Source of the DNA: Jeotgalibacillus proteolyticus
GTDB taxonomy: Bacteria > Bacillota > Bacilli > Bacillales > Jeotgalibacillaceae
Assembly: GCF_002926065.1 (NCBI RefSeq)
Contig: NZ_PREZ01000007.1
Coordinates: 124,001-188,000, forward strand
Direction: 5' to 3'
Length of the DNA stretch: 64,000 nucleotides
Shown: in pieces, positions 45,467 to 53,944 of the stretch
Position numbering within the stretch: the stretch's first letter is position 1
Layout of the letters: the number at the start of each line of letters is the position of its first letter
Translations under genes and position numbers: made by a program
Notes under the pieces: generated by a model
Database searches by the model: none
What the model was told of the DNA's origin: nothing
The model's input: the letters and a program-made list of their open reading frames with translations, nothing else

Positions 45467-46762
45467 TTATAAGCTGTTGTCCACGATTCTCTGAAGGTTT
45501 TCTGCAAATTCTTCAGGCGTTAGAGTACCGATTGAAACCTCCTGAAGCCCCGAGTTGATTGCATCTGTCAGATCAACCGGTACAGTCGCATCATAAACAG
45601 GTGCTGTCTTTTTACTGATAATCTCTGAAACTCTCTTAAGAGCATCACTTGCACTATCAGGCGTTTCAATATCAGCAGCAACAAGAATATCCCCTTCCAT
45701 CAGTTCTGTGTAATAGTCTTCTGAGTAGAATTCCTGTAAAAACTTCTGTGCTGCTTCCAGCTCTTTTCCTTCAAGCTCACTATTAATGGCGATCCCGGTA
45801 CCTGTGACAGCGGATACCGCTTCAGGGTCTCCATCTCCACCTTCAATTTCAGGAAATACGCCAATGCCAAGATTTCCTTCATCTTCAATTGCTTCTACAA
45901 TTGGTCCAAGTGACCAGGCGCCATCAATCATCATCGCAGCTTCTTTTGCCACAAACAGCTCGCGGTGCTGAATATTATCAAGGGTGTTGAAATCGTTATT
46001 AAAGGCTTCCATCTCAGCCATTTCCTGAATCACTTCAACAGCAGTAATAAATCGCTCATCCGTAAATTCGGCCTCTCCAGCAAGCACATCCTGAAGGAAA
46101 TCACTGCCTGTCATACGGTCGCCGATCGTTGAAATGTAGCTGGACTGCAGCAGCCATTGGCCTTTGTTGCCAAGTGTAATTGGAATATCTCCCTGCGCCT
46201 TCAAGTCCTCTATTAACTGCTTAAATTCATCATAGGTGGCAGGGATCTCTTCATACCCTGCCTCAGCAAGCATATCCTTGTTGTAATAAACAAGGCTCGT
46301 AGGCGTAACATTTGCAGGAACGGCATATTGAGCACCGTCAACATTGTAATCGGCAAACATCGTGTCACTGATTACACCATCCCATGTGTCAAGAATGTCA
46401 TCAATTGGCTGAATCAATTCCCCATCGACAAGAGGCGTCAGCTCTGCACCTGGCCATACCTGTACGAGGTCCGGAAGCTGTCTTCCGGCAGCCTGTGTTT
46501 TTACTTTTACTTTAAATTGATCGTGCGCAATATTTTCCTGTACGATTTTTATATCAGGGTTTTCTTCCATGAATCTCTCAACTGCTGCTTTACTGGCCTC
46601 ATTCTGTGGAGATGCCTCAGTCCAAATATTCCAGAAGGTTAACTCAACCTGATCACCGTTTGAACCTGAACCCGATGCACCATCCCCGCCTGAACACGCT
46701 CCTAATAACAGCATGGCCGAAGCAGCCGAAGCGACAAGACTTCGTGATTTCCAACTTTTCAT
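45467..46762 (-). CDS. sugar-binding lipoprotein of ABC transporter
   Basis: A 431-residue family 1 solute-binding protein. The signal peptide ends in LLLGAC with the lipid-modified Cys near residue 23, then a Gly/Ser-rich linker and the binding fold starting ELTFWNIWTEASPQNEA. AGGGGG sits 7 bases before ATG 46762; an in-frame TTG at 46768 is less likely. First gene of the mannoside operon. A catabolite-response-like element lies 44 bases upstream. Confidence 0.93.
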   Translation of the reverse strand: MKSWKSRSLVASAASAMLLLGACSGGDGASGSGSNGDQVELTFWNIWTEASPQNEASKAAVERFMEENPDIKIVQENIAHDQFKVKVKTQAAGRQLPDLVQVWPGAELTPLVDGELIQPIDDILDTWDGVISDTMFADYNVDGAQYAVPANVTPTSLVYYNKDMLAEAGYEEIPATYDEFKQLIEDLKAQGDIPITLGNKGQWLLQSSYISTIGDRMTGSDFLQDVLAGEAEFTDERFITAVEVIQEMAEMEAFNNDFNTLDNIQHRELFVAKEAAMMIDGAWSLGPIVEAIEDEGNLGIGVFPEIEGGDGDPEAVSAVTGTGIAINSELEGKELEAAQKFLQEFYSEDYYTELMEGDILVAADIETPDSASDALKRVSEIISKKTAPVYDATVPVDLTDAINSGLQEVSIGTLTPEEFAENLQRIVDNSL

Positions 46763-46805
46763 TTTCAAGCCCCCTATATTTTCTGTTAATTCAGTACATT
46801 CATAT

Positions 46806-46819
46806 TGTAAACGCTTTCT
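46806..46819 (-). promoter_or_regulatory. cre-like CcpA site
   Basis: Minus strand AGAAAGCGTTTACA differs from the classical cre TGAAAGCGTTTACA only at the first base. It is 44 bases upstream of the binding-protein start, where CcpA would repress. Glucose repression of the mannoside operon is therefore likely. Confidence 0.7.
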
Positions 46820-46926
46820 ATTATTCTATTAATCCTAATAATTTCAGAAAATATCCTGTAATTTTAGGGAAATACACAAATGGGTTTTCTGGATTTTATA
46901 CTCAGTATAACAATTGCATGTGAAAG

Positions 46927-46957
46927 AACCCCGCCTTACTGAGCTAGTGGCGGGGTT
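46927..46957 (-). terminator. intrinsic terminator
   Basis: AACCCCGCC pairs with GGCGGGGTT around a 13-base loop, with TTCTTTC on the minus strand side. It follows the membrane protein gene at 47015 and insulates the mannoside operon. Confidence 0.75.
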
Positions 46958-47014
46958 GAAGCTCTTATTTTTGGAGGTAGAAAAAATATATCGTTCTTTT
47001 TAATGAGAGCAGAT

Positions 47015-47404
47015 CTAAGCAATTTTTAATTTGGACAGAAAGTTAATGAAAACACTAAGTAAGGCTTGAATACACCATAAACTCACAGAACCAATGATCC
47101 CAATAAACACGGAACTCCCTGCTATAAAATATGTATTTATCCAAACTCCAAGAATAAGCCCAATTCCTAGATAGATCACTAATTGTACAGCTATTTTTCG
47201 ACCATCTGATAGTTTCTTCTGACTAACATAGAGATCTGCAAACAGTGTAGTTAGAAATAAAATTACACTTATCACCATCATGTACAGGAAAACGAAGGGA
47301 AATTCCTCTGAACTAGAGTTACTATTTAGTACGTTTACACTAATAAAGAAGAAAAGAACGATAGAAACGACTTTTAAGGAGAAAAATTTGAAAATAGTGA
47401 TCAT
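47015..47404 (-). CDS. small four-helix membrane protein
   Basis: A 129-residue protein with four hydrophobic segments (about 8-26, 35-58, 72-92 and 95-120) and no recognisable family motif. The first ATG abuts a GGAG sequence without proper spacing, so the exact start is unsure. Single gene with its own terminator between the mannoside operon and the EAL gene. Confidence 0.5.
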   Translation of the reverse strand: MITIFKFFSLKVVSIVLFFFISVNVLNSNSSSEEFPFVFLYMMVISVILFLTTLFADLYVSQKKLSDGRKIAVQLVIYLGIGLILGVWINTYFIAGSSVFIGIIGSVSLWCIQALLSVFINFLSKLKIA

Positions 47405-47595
47405 CTCCGTTCTAAATCCTGTAATTTTCTATAAAAGTGCGGAGCTCCTTATGTCTAATAGCTTGTTCTTTGCTATTTCTTCACAAAAGAGAAATATCGA
47501 AGGAAGAATTGATTGATTTACTAATTTTTTTATTTCTACTAAGTAATTTAAGCAAAAAAACCAGTGTCATAGTTTGAGTTTCATACTTATCATCT

Positions 47596-48306
47596 CTAAA
47601 CCACTTTTAGGCTTTTCGGACTTCCTATTATATTCCCCTGACCATACGTAATGCCAATGTATTTTGCCATAGCTAAATCCATTTCGGTTTCAATCCCTTC
47701 CAGTATTAATTTTATTTCATGTTTGTCAGTATAATGGATCATACTTTTAATGAAATCTTGTTTCTTTAAATTCTTATGCAAGGAATTAGAAAAGTATTGA
47801 TCCAACTTAATAAAATTCGGTTCCAACTCAATTACGCATTTAAAATTAGAGTTTCCTTTACCAACATCATCGATTGCAAATAGAAATCCCTCAGATCTTA
47901 ATTGAATAATTTGTTTTTTAAAACTTAAAAAATCTTTAATTACCTCCGATTCACTTATTTCAAAGACTATTTGGTGATTTAAAAAAGCATATTCAGCACT
48001 AATTTTTCTTACAAATGGGAGGAAATTTGCATTTGTAAGTGTGGAAGGAAATACATTTAAAAATAAATAACAGTCCTTACTAGAAAATCCTGCAGAATGG
48101 TAGGTCACTGCAGCTTTATAGATAGACTGTGAATCTAATTCGTATAACTGTTTTTCTTGTATGGCTAGTTTGAAAACATCTTCAACATTATTGAAATGAG
48201 AAGTTCTAAGAAGTCCCTCAAATCCTATTTTTTTCCATCTTTGGATATCGATTATAGGCTGGAAGCTGTGGGAAAAGAGTTCATTTCGAATAAAATTAGT
48301 TAACAT
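47596..48306 (-). CDS. EAL-domain protein, candidate c-di-GMP phosphodiesterase
   Basis: A 236-residue stand-alone EAL domain. The signature is FEGLLR (EGL instead of EAL). The other catalytic residues are visible: N in LFLNVFP, E in FEISESE, DD in AIDDVGKG, K in FIKLD, E in LEGIE and Q in GQGNIIG. Hydrolysis of cyclic di-GMP is therefore plausible, although a purely sensory role is possible. AAGGGGG precedes ATG. Upstream lies a structured leader that fits a c-di-GMP riboswitch ending in a terminator. Confidence 0.85.
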   Translation of the reverse strand: MLTNFIRNELFSHSFQPIIDIQRWKKIGFEGLLRTSHFNNVEDVFKLAIQEKQLYELDSQSIYKAAVTYHSAGFSSKDCYLFLNVFPSTLTNANFLPFVRKISAEYAFLNHQIVFEISESEVIKDFLSFKKQIIQLRSEGFLFAIDDVGKGNSNFKCVIELEPNFIKLDQYFSNSLHKNLKKQDFIKSMIHYTDKHEIKLILEGIETEMDLAMAKYIGITYGQGNIIGSPKSLKVV

Positions 48307-48340
48307 TATTAAATCCCCCTTAGATTATATGCTTAAGGAT

Positions 48341-48478
48341 AAAAAAATTAATACTACCGAAATAAAAAGGGAGGCATTTTTTTCATCACTAATTTCGGTA
48401 ACCTGACAACGGTTGCAAAGATGCGTTGTTAGGTTACCTTTGCGTCCTTAATTTATCGTAAACCATTAGAAAATGTAT
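48341..48478 (-). promoter_or_regulatory. candidate c-di-GMP-I (GEMM-like) riboswitch with terminator
   Basis: On the minus strand GGACGCAAAG (48438-48447 region) and CAGGTTACCGA (48395-48405) match the two conserved blocks of GEMM-I aptamers. They flank a 15-bp stem (GGTAACCTAACAACG with CGTTGTCAGGTTACC). The aptamer end ACCGAAAT can instead pair with ATTTCGGT (48356-48363 / 48392-48399), which is followed by a T-run (48341-48347): a terminator competing with the aptamer. The first GGCAAACC block is degenerate, so the class is tentative. It precedes an EAL gene. Confidence 0.5.
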
Positions 48479-48636
48479 CCCTTTAAAGAATAAGTTAATA
48501 GATTAGGCACAAGATAATATTAGTTGGACTATAAAATATTGTCTAATCATGTCCAGGCATACTATAATCGGTTTCAAACACCTTTAGAGTGATTTCATAC
48601 ACCCTTTATAATTGCTCGATCAAAATTTCATCAAAA

Positions 48637-48836
48637 AAGAGACTGGGACAAATGTGTCTCAGCCTCAATTACCCGGTTCACTGCGCTTCAGGGGGACGCT
48701 TTCCGCGGGGCGGGGCTCGAGCTAACTTGCTAACGCAAGTGGATCTCAAGCTTCCGCTTCCTCCCGCAGGAGTCGCCCCCTTCCACTCCGTTCACCTCAC
48801 GTTACTAAAATTATTGTTATGTCCCAGCCTCTTTAG
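48637..48836 (+). repeat. dispersed repeat, full-length copy
   Basis: GAGACTGGGACA...TGTCTCAG is followed by CGGTTCACTGCGCTTCAG, GGACGCTTTCCGCGGGGCGG, GAGCTAACTTGC with GCAAGTGGATCTC (internal hairpin), CCGCAGGAGTCGCC and CTCCGTTCACCTCA, ending in TGTCCCAGCCTC. The two ends (GGGACA and TGTCCC) pair. It is much richer in GC than its surroundings and lies between the EAL and LytTR genes. Confidence 0.82.
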
Positions 48837-49534
48837 TCTAATGCTTTATACACTTGGACAAAATGAAATTTGCTTTTTGTTATCTTAGCTTTTTCTTTAT
48901 AATTTTTGAAGCAGGCAATATACATATGTCCTACTGCATCTATTTTATCAAGCAAGTCCATGTTGATTATATTTGAGCGATGGGATGTCAGAAACCGTTG
49001 GTCTAATTTTTTTTCCAGGTTAGACAATGGTTCGTTAGTTTCGTATTGGCCCTTCTTGGAATGTATGACTGACTTACGCTCTTTTCTTACTATAAACATG
49101 ATCTCTCCCTGTGGAATAAAGATAAAACTGTTGTTATGCTTAATCATTATGTCTTTCTTTTTATTACAATCCGATACATTTGAGTTTTTCACTTTTTCGA
49201 GTGATTTAAGTAATCTAGGAACCTGTATTGGTTTAATAATATAGTCCGCTGCATTTATATTAAATGCTTCTAATGCGTATTCATCATTACCAGTAATAAA
49301 AATCACATGTAAATCAGGGATTATTTCCTTACACGATTTAATAGCATCCATTCCATTTAACAATGGCAAACCTATATCTACTAATGTTACATCTGGTTTC
49401 TCTCTCATAACCATTTTAATTAATTCTTCACCATTAGTTGCTTCAGCTACAATTGTATAATCAGTAAACCTGCCAATTATTTTTTTTACTAATTTCCTGG
49501 AAGTTAAATCATCCTCTGCAATTAGCAATCTCAC
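48833..49534 (-). CDS. LytTR-family response regulator
   Basis: A 233-residue regulator. The receiver domain (1-120) has DD at residues 8-9, phospho-Asp near 53 in TLVDIGLPLLNG and Lys in IKPIQ. The C-terminal LytTR DNA-binding domain (about 128-230) contains FIPQGEIMFIVRKERKSVIHSKKG and RFLTSHRSNIINM. Start GTG 49534 behind AGGGGAG. It lies 29 bases after the hybrid kinase gene and is its probable partner, although LytTR regulators usually pair with LytS/AgrC-type kinases. Confidence 0.88.
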   Translation of the reverse strand: MRLLIAEDDLTSRKLVKKIIGRFTDYTIVAEATNGEELIKMVMREKPDVTLVDIGLPLLNGMDAIKSCKEIIPDLHVIFITGNDEYALEAFNINAADYIIKPIQVPRLLKSLEKVKNSNVSDCNKKKDIMIKHNNSFIFIPQGEIMFIVRKERKSVIHSKKGQYETNEPLSNLEKKLDQRFLTSHRSNIINMDLLDKIDAVGHMYIACFKNYKEKAKITKSKFHFVQVYKALD

Positions 49535-49563
49535 TTATTTTCTCCCCTTAATGACCTATTAAG

Positions 49564-51858
49564 CTAATGTTTTAAGATACTGTACAGTGTAGATAATAGC
49601 TCCTGAACATCAACAGGTTTTGTCAAATACTCTACGACCCCTTTATCAAGTGCGTATTTCCTTTCATCCATCATAGCATTTGCACTTATAGCTACCACAG
49701 GAATATTCTGTGTTTTATTATTTTGACGGATCCTCCTTATTAATTCATACCCATCTATATCAGGCAGGTTGATATCCAGTAAGATAATATCCGGTTTACG
49801 TTCATTTTTATTAATTAACCTGAGACCTTCCATCCCATTAACTGCAGATAATAATGTTAGTGAAGGTTCTCCATATAGGATTTTTTCTATTAACCGACGA
49901 TTCGACTCATTGTCCTCAATATAAAGAATTTGAAATGCATTAGGTATTTTTTTATATACAACTTTGTCATTTACTTTAGATTCATGTTGATGTTTTTTTG
50001 TTTGATTCGAAATCGGCAGACAAAACCAAAATTCACTTCCTATAATCTCTGTATTACTTACCCCTATTTTACCACCCATTGACTTTATGAGCTGCTCTGT
50101 AATAGAAAGTCCAATACCTGTACCTTCTTCTTCAGTACTTAGGCGTATAAACGGATCAAATACTTTTTTTTGCAATTCTGCTGGAATACCTTGTCCAGTA
50201 TCCTTTATCCGAAATACAACGTAGTTTTTTTCTAGACTGCAACTAATATAGACCTTTCCATTGGGTCTATTATATTTAACTGCGTTATCTAGCAAATTCA
50301 AAAATACTTGTTTTAAACGAATAGCATCTCCCTTAATTGCATATTTTTTATATAAATCAGTTTGGTTTAAAATAGTAATTTTATTTTTATTCGCTATTGG
50401 TCTAAGTAATTTAATACAATCTTCTAAAATGATATCGAAGTATATTTCTTCTGTATTAACTTCTAAATTTCCATTTTCAATTCTTGATAAATCCAAAATG
50501 TCATTTATTAGTTTTAATAAATGTCTTCCGGCTTTTAATATTTCTTGAATGGAATCCTGGTGGTCTTCATCAAATCCTTTTTCTAATTCAAGAAGTTGAG
50601 CAAAACCCAATATTCCGTTCAATGGTGTTCTTAGCTCATGGCTCATTTTTGATAAAAAGTCGGACTTAGCCTTATTTGCTTTTTCAGCCACTTCTTTAGA
50701 TTTATTGATAGCAACCTCCATCTTCTTGTGTTCAGTAATGTCGATTAGTTCGAAAAAGTTCCCAATAAATTTTCCATGAATATATAAAGGTAAATATTTA
50801 CATTCAAGAATCTTATTATTCTTAGTTTCCAGTTCAATTACTGTGAATGGTTTGGTTTCACTAATCGATTCAAGAAATTTCAAAAATGCTTCGGGTCTTT
50901 TAAATAGATAAGAAAAATTTGGTGCGTAAGTTCCGATATATTGATTCGAATTTCCATCTAAACACAACATTTTAAGCATGGAGCTATTGACTGCAATTAT
51001 TTCTCTTTTTCTATTAGTAACAACTACTCCACTATTTAAGGTATTAAGTAGTGATTTTTGGTACTCATGTGCTTCAATTAATTTAAACTCTTGTTCCTTT
51101 TGATCTGTAATATCTTTAAAAGATACAAGGGTTCCTTTTCTATTTTCCATAAAACTGTTAAGTGGTTTTGAATTGACTGAGTACCAGGACACTTCCCCTA
51201 TTTTGTTCATTTTACCCATGATAAAGTTGTTAAAGGAAATCCCCAATTCCAGGGTAATAATTCCTGGCAAATCCCAATAAGATAAAGGTATTCCTTTATC
51301 ATTTATAAATTCTATCCCCATATTTAGTAAAGTATTTTCATTATAATATCCAGATTTAATCCCTAGTTGTGATTCTACATTTTTGTTTAATGCAGTTATT
51401 TTATTATTATTTTCCTGGTTACATTTCTCTACAAGGAATATACCTTCTGACATTGTTTCAAGTACTGTTCGAGATAAATTTTCTAGTTGTTGAGATTCTT
51501 CTTCGAGAATTTTTCTATCCGAAATATTAATACTGGTACCAATCACCTCTATTACTTTTCCTTTGTGAAAAACCGGCCTGAGTGTACAAATATAACTAAA
51601 ACCAGCTATGTAACTTTCAAAAACACAAGGTTCTCCGCCCCATGCTATTTTATAATATTCCAATTTCTCAGCCGCATAGTCCTCCGGATAAAAATCAAAT
51701 AATGTTCTACCCACTATATCTCCAGGTTCGAAACCCAGTTTATATAACAATTCCCCTTCACAGAATGTGTGAATAAAGCAGTCGTCTTTTAATGTAAATT
51801 TGTAAACCATACCTGTATCTGAAGGAGTTTGTTTTATTTGCCTAGAATATTTACCCAC
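49564..51858 (-). CDS. hybrid sensor histidine kinase, three PAS domains and C-terminal receiver
   Basis: A 764-residue soluble kinase without membrane segments. PAS-like domains lie at about 15-115, 125-255 and 265-380, then HisKA with phospho-acceptor His near 407 in MSHELRTPLNGILGF, HATPase_c with DTGQGIP and GTGIGLS, and a receiver domain from about 640 with phospho-Asp near 690 in ILLDINLPDIDGYE. There is no HPt domain. Phosphate may pass to the neighbouring LytTR regulator or to an HPt elsewhere. Start GTG behind AAAGGGGA. Confidence 0.9.
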   Translation of the reverse strand: MGKYSRQIKQTPSDTGMVYKFTLKDDCFIHTFCEGELLYKLGFEPGDIVGRTLFDFYPEDYAAEKLEYYKIAWGGEPCVFESYIAGFSYICTLRPVFHKGKVIEVIGTSINISDRKILEEESQQLENLSRTVLETMSEGIFLVEKCNQENNNKITALNKNVESQLGIKSGYYNENTLLNMGIEFINDKGIPLSYWDLPGIITLELGISFNNFIMGKMNKIGEVSWYSVNSKPLNSFMENRKGTLVSFKDITDQKEQEFKLIEAHEYQKSLLNTLNSGVVVTNRKREIIAVNSSMLKMLCLDGNSNQYIGTYAPNFSYLFKRPEAFLKFLESISETKPFTVIELETKNNKILECKYLPLYIHGKFIGNFFELIDITEHKKMEVAINKSKEVAEKANKAKSDFLSKMSHELRTPLNGILGFAQLLELEKGFDEDHQDSIQEILKAGRHLLKLINDILDLSRIENGNLEVNTEEIYFDIILEDCIKLLRPIANKNKITILNQTDLYKKYAIKGDAIRLKQVFLNLLDNAVKYNRPNGKVYISCSLEKNYVVFRIKDTGQGIPAELQKKVFDPFIRLSTEEEGTGIGLSITEQLIKSMGGKIGVSNTEIIGSEFWFCLPISNQTKKHQHESKVNDKVVYKKIPNAFQILYIEDNESNRRLIEKILYGEPSLTLLSAVNGMEGLRLINKNERKPDIILLDINLPDIDGYELIRRIRQNNKTQNIPVVAISANAMMDERKYALDKGVVEYLTKPVDVQELLSTLYSILKH

Positions 51859-52324
51859 TTTAAATCCCCTTTTTAAAAAATCTATTTAACTGCCTGATAA
51901 TTGATGTTAAAAAATATGGAAAGATTGTGGAGGTATAAGGTCTGGATAAATAGAAAAAAACAGCTGTTACCATCGAAAATACAGCAATTCCATTTGCATA
52001 ATTTTAAACTTTTTGTCGCGACAGTATACAGCTTTTGTGAATTGAATTCCTGTTCGATCTATCATATTACATTTATTATATATTTTATCAAAATTTCAAT
52101 AAAATTCGTATAATAAGTCAGATTTAGTACTAACAGTTTATTCAAATAAACTTCCCTACGAGCCAGCTTTTCGGTGCTATTTTGCCTTTGGGTAATACTT
52201 TTTCAACCAAAATTCTTTTAAAGTTACTGATAGACATTGATAATTCATGTTTTGAATATTATCTGGATGGTCAAATCACATTCCTCACAACGACTTAGAA
52301 GAAGAATTCCATACAAAATCACAG

Positions 52325-52369
52325 AAAAAAGGTCTTTTATAAGTTGAAAAACTTCTAAAAGACCTTTTT
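52325..52369. terminator. strong bidirectional hairpin terminator
   Basis: AAAAAGGTCTTTTA pairs with TAAAAGACCTTTTT, with a further AAGTT/AACTT pair and GAAA loop. It has no adjacent intact gene on its left for 460 bases, so the gene it once ended may be lost. Confidence 0.8.
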
Positions 52370-52526
52370 GGGAGAAATTTGAGAGATTTGTGAATAGTTA
52401 ATGCGATTGATTAAGATTCAGAGGCTGAAAATAATTACTAAGTTTCTGCTTTAACTATAAATTTTAGTGAATTAATAAGATTGTTTTCAGAGCAGCGGAT
52501 AAACTCTCCAATTAGTACGCGAAATA

Positions 52527-52576
52527 CAAAAAAACTGCCCGTACGCCAGTCCAATATGGATGACGTATGGGCCAGT
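52527..52576 (-). terminator. terminator of the alcohol dehydrogenase gene
   Basis: On the minus strand ACTGGCCCATACG and CGTACGGGCAGT form an imperfect stem followed by seven T. It begins 15 bases after the stop codon. Confidence 0.6.
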
Positions 52577-52591
52577 TCTATTCATTTTTGA

Positions 52592-53758
52592 TTAGAAATC
52601 AACTTTATCACCGTTAAAGGCAGCGATATAAATCTTTTTCAGATCTTCTGCTGTCACTTCACGTGGATTAGCTGGTGTACAAGGGTCTTCAACTGCCCCT
52701 GCTGCCATTTTATCCAGATTTTTTTCAAATTCTTTTTGATCAATCCCGAATTCTTCAAGCGTTAATGGAATATCCATTGCACGGTTCAAGCGGCGAATTT
52801 CTTCGGTTAGGGAATCGGTCAGTTCATCCTCTGTATTTCCTTTAAGGCCAAGCATACTTGCGATTTCTGCAAAACGTGAATTGTCTGCTTTTTTATTAAA
52901 GTCAATCACGTATGGCAGATAAAGAGCATTCGCTAAACCATGGGGAATACCGAAAATCGCACCGCTCTTATGCGCCAGGCTGTGAACAATTCCTAAAAAG
53001 CCGTTTGAGAAGGCCATGCCGGCGATCGCCTGGGCATAATGCATTTCGCCTCTTGCTTCCTTGTCGCCTGAGTATGATTTTTCTACGTTGTCCACGACCA
53101 TTTTGACAGACTGCAAAGCCAATGGATCGGTAAACGGGTTATGCGCGAGGGATACGTATGCTTCAATACCATGTGTGATTGTATCCATTCCTGTATATGC
53201 TACAATGTTTGGCGGCATTGAATAGGTTAACTCTGGGTCGACAATCGCAAGGTCAGGTGTGATTTCGTATCCAAAAACTGGATATTTCACATCTTTGTCA
53301 CGATCTGTGATAACAGAGAACGGCGACACATCTGTACCCGTGCCGCTTGTTGTGGAAAGCGCGGCGAAGCGTGCTTTCTTGCGGAGTACAGGTAGGGGGT
53401 TCGGTGCTTTAATTTGTTCAAATGTCAACTCAGGGTTTTCATACAGTACCCACATCGATTTTGCTGCGTCAATGGGGGAACCTCCCCCTACGGCGACAAT
53501 CCAGTCCGGCTGGAATTCTTCCATTTTTTTCGCTCCGTTTAAAACGGTAGTAACAGAAGGATCGTTTTCTACTCCTTCAATCAGCTGAATTTTAAAGCCG
53601 GCTTCTTTTAGAATCGATTCAATTTTATTAAGATAGCCTGATTTTTTAATCGATTCTCCTCCTATAACGATCGTAGCTTTTTGACCTTCAAGATCCTTCA
53701 GTGCTTCAATTGATCCTTCTCCATAAAAGATGTCTCTGGGTATTGTAAAACGATTCAT
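52592..53758 (-). CDS. iron-containing alcohol dehydrogenase
   Basis: A 388-residue group III alcohol dehydrogenase, NAD(P)-dependent. GGGSPIDAAK binds the cofactor. Metal ligands are expected in the Asp of the TPDLAIVDPEL/TGMD region and the His residues of HGIEAYV, HSLAHKSG and GIPHG. AGGAG lies 10 bases before ATG 53758. The group includes butanol, lactaldehyde and methanol dehydrogenases. The neighbouring RuMP genes make an alcohol-to-formaldehyde role tempting, but the motif set looks more like butanol-type enzymes. A terminator-like hairpin lies in its leader. Confidence 0.88.
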   Translation of the reverse strand: MNRFTIPRDIFYGEGSIEALKDLEGQKATIVIGGESIKKSGYLNKIESILKEAGFKIQLIEGVENDPSVTTVLNGAKKMEEFQPDWIVAVGGGSPIDAAKSMWVLYENPELTFEQIKAPNPLPVLRKKARFAALSTTSGTGTDVSPFSVITDRDKDVKYPVFGYEITPDLAIVDPELTYSMPPNIVAYTGMDTITHGIEAYVSLAHNPFTDPLALQSVKMVVDNVEKSYSGDKEARGEMHYAQAIAGMAFSNGFLGIVHSLAHKSGAIFGIPHGLANALYLPYVIDFNKKADNSRFAEIASMLGLKGNTEDELTDSLTEEIRRLNRAMDIPLTLEEFGIDQKEFEKNLDKMAAGAVEDPCTPANPREVTAEDLKKIYIAAFNGDKVDF

Positions 53759-53777
53759 AAGTTTTATTCTCCTCTTC

Positions 53778-53819
53778 AAAAAAATGAGTGCTCATCCTCA
53801 ACAAACATTTGCAGCACTC
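53778..53819 (-). terminator. leader hairpin with T-run before the alcohol dehydrogenase gene
   Basis: GAGTGCT and AGCACTC pair around a 20-base loop, followed by A and seven T, ending about 20 bases before the start codon. It is downstream of the gene's own promoter, so it could attenuate transcription. It may also terminate readthrough from the zwf-gnd-pgi' unit. Confidence 0.6.
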
Positions 53820-53895
53820 TTTCTTGTAGTGTAATTTTAAATATAACATCTAAAACGTTACATACATAACATTATTACTTATACGATACATAATC

Positions 53896-53923
53896 ATAAT
53901 AAGTATATAAAGTATACCGTCAA
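53896..53923 (-). promoter_or_regulatory. sigma-A promoter of the alcohol dehydrogenase gene
   Basis: Minus strand TTGACG (53918-53923), a 16-base spacer and TATTAT (53896-53901). It lies between the pgi remnant and the leader hairpin and gives a leader of about 130 bases. Confidence 0.6.
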
Positions 53924-53944
53924 TCATAACAATGTTTAAACACA

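Larger units (their letters stand above)
51859..52591. other. intergenic region, no supported gene
   Basis: About 730 bases at very low GC. One strong hairpin (see 52325) and the adh terminator are present. Short open frames at 51901-52113 and 52148-52302 lack ribosome binding sites and recognisable motifs. It may be the scar of deleted genes. Confidence 0.4.

Noticed and set aside
48397-48438. The 15-bp stem upstream of the EAL gene read as a simple terminator
   Set aside because: It lacks a T-run on either strand, while a separate hairpin with a T-run lies downstream and shares its bases, which fits a riboswitch better.
51901-52113. 70-codon plus-strand frame after the hybrid kinase start
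   Set aside because: Low-complexity, no ribosome binding site, AT-rich chance frame overlapping the kinase promoter region.
52148-52302. 50-codon open frame in the 52 kb gap
   Set aside because: No start codon, no ribosome binding site, no recognisable motif.
52592-53758. Calling the iron-containing dehydrogenase a methanol dehydrogenase
   Set aside because: The RuMP neighbourhood is suggestive, but the sequence around the cofactor and metal motifs looks closer to butanol-type enzymes, so specificity is left open.
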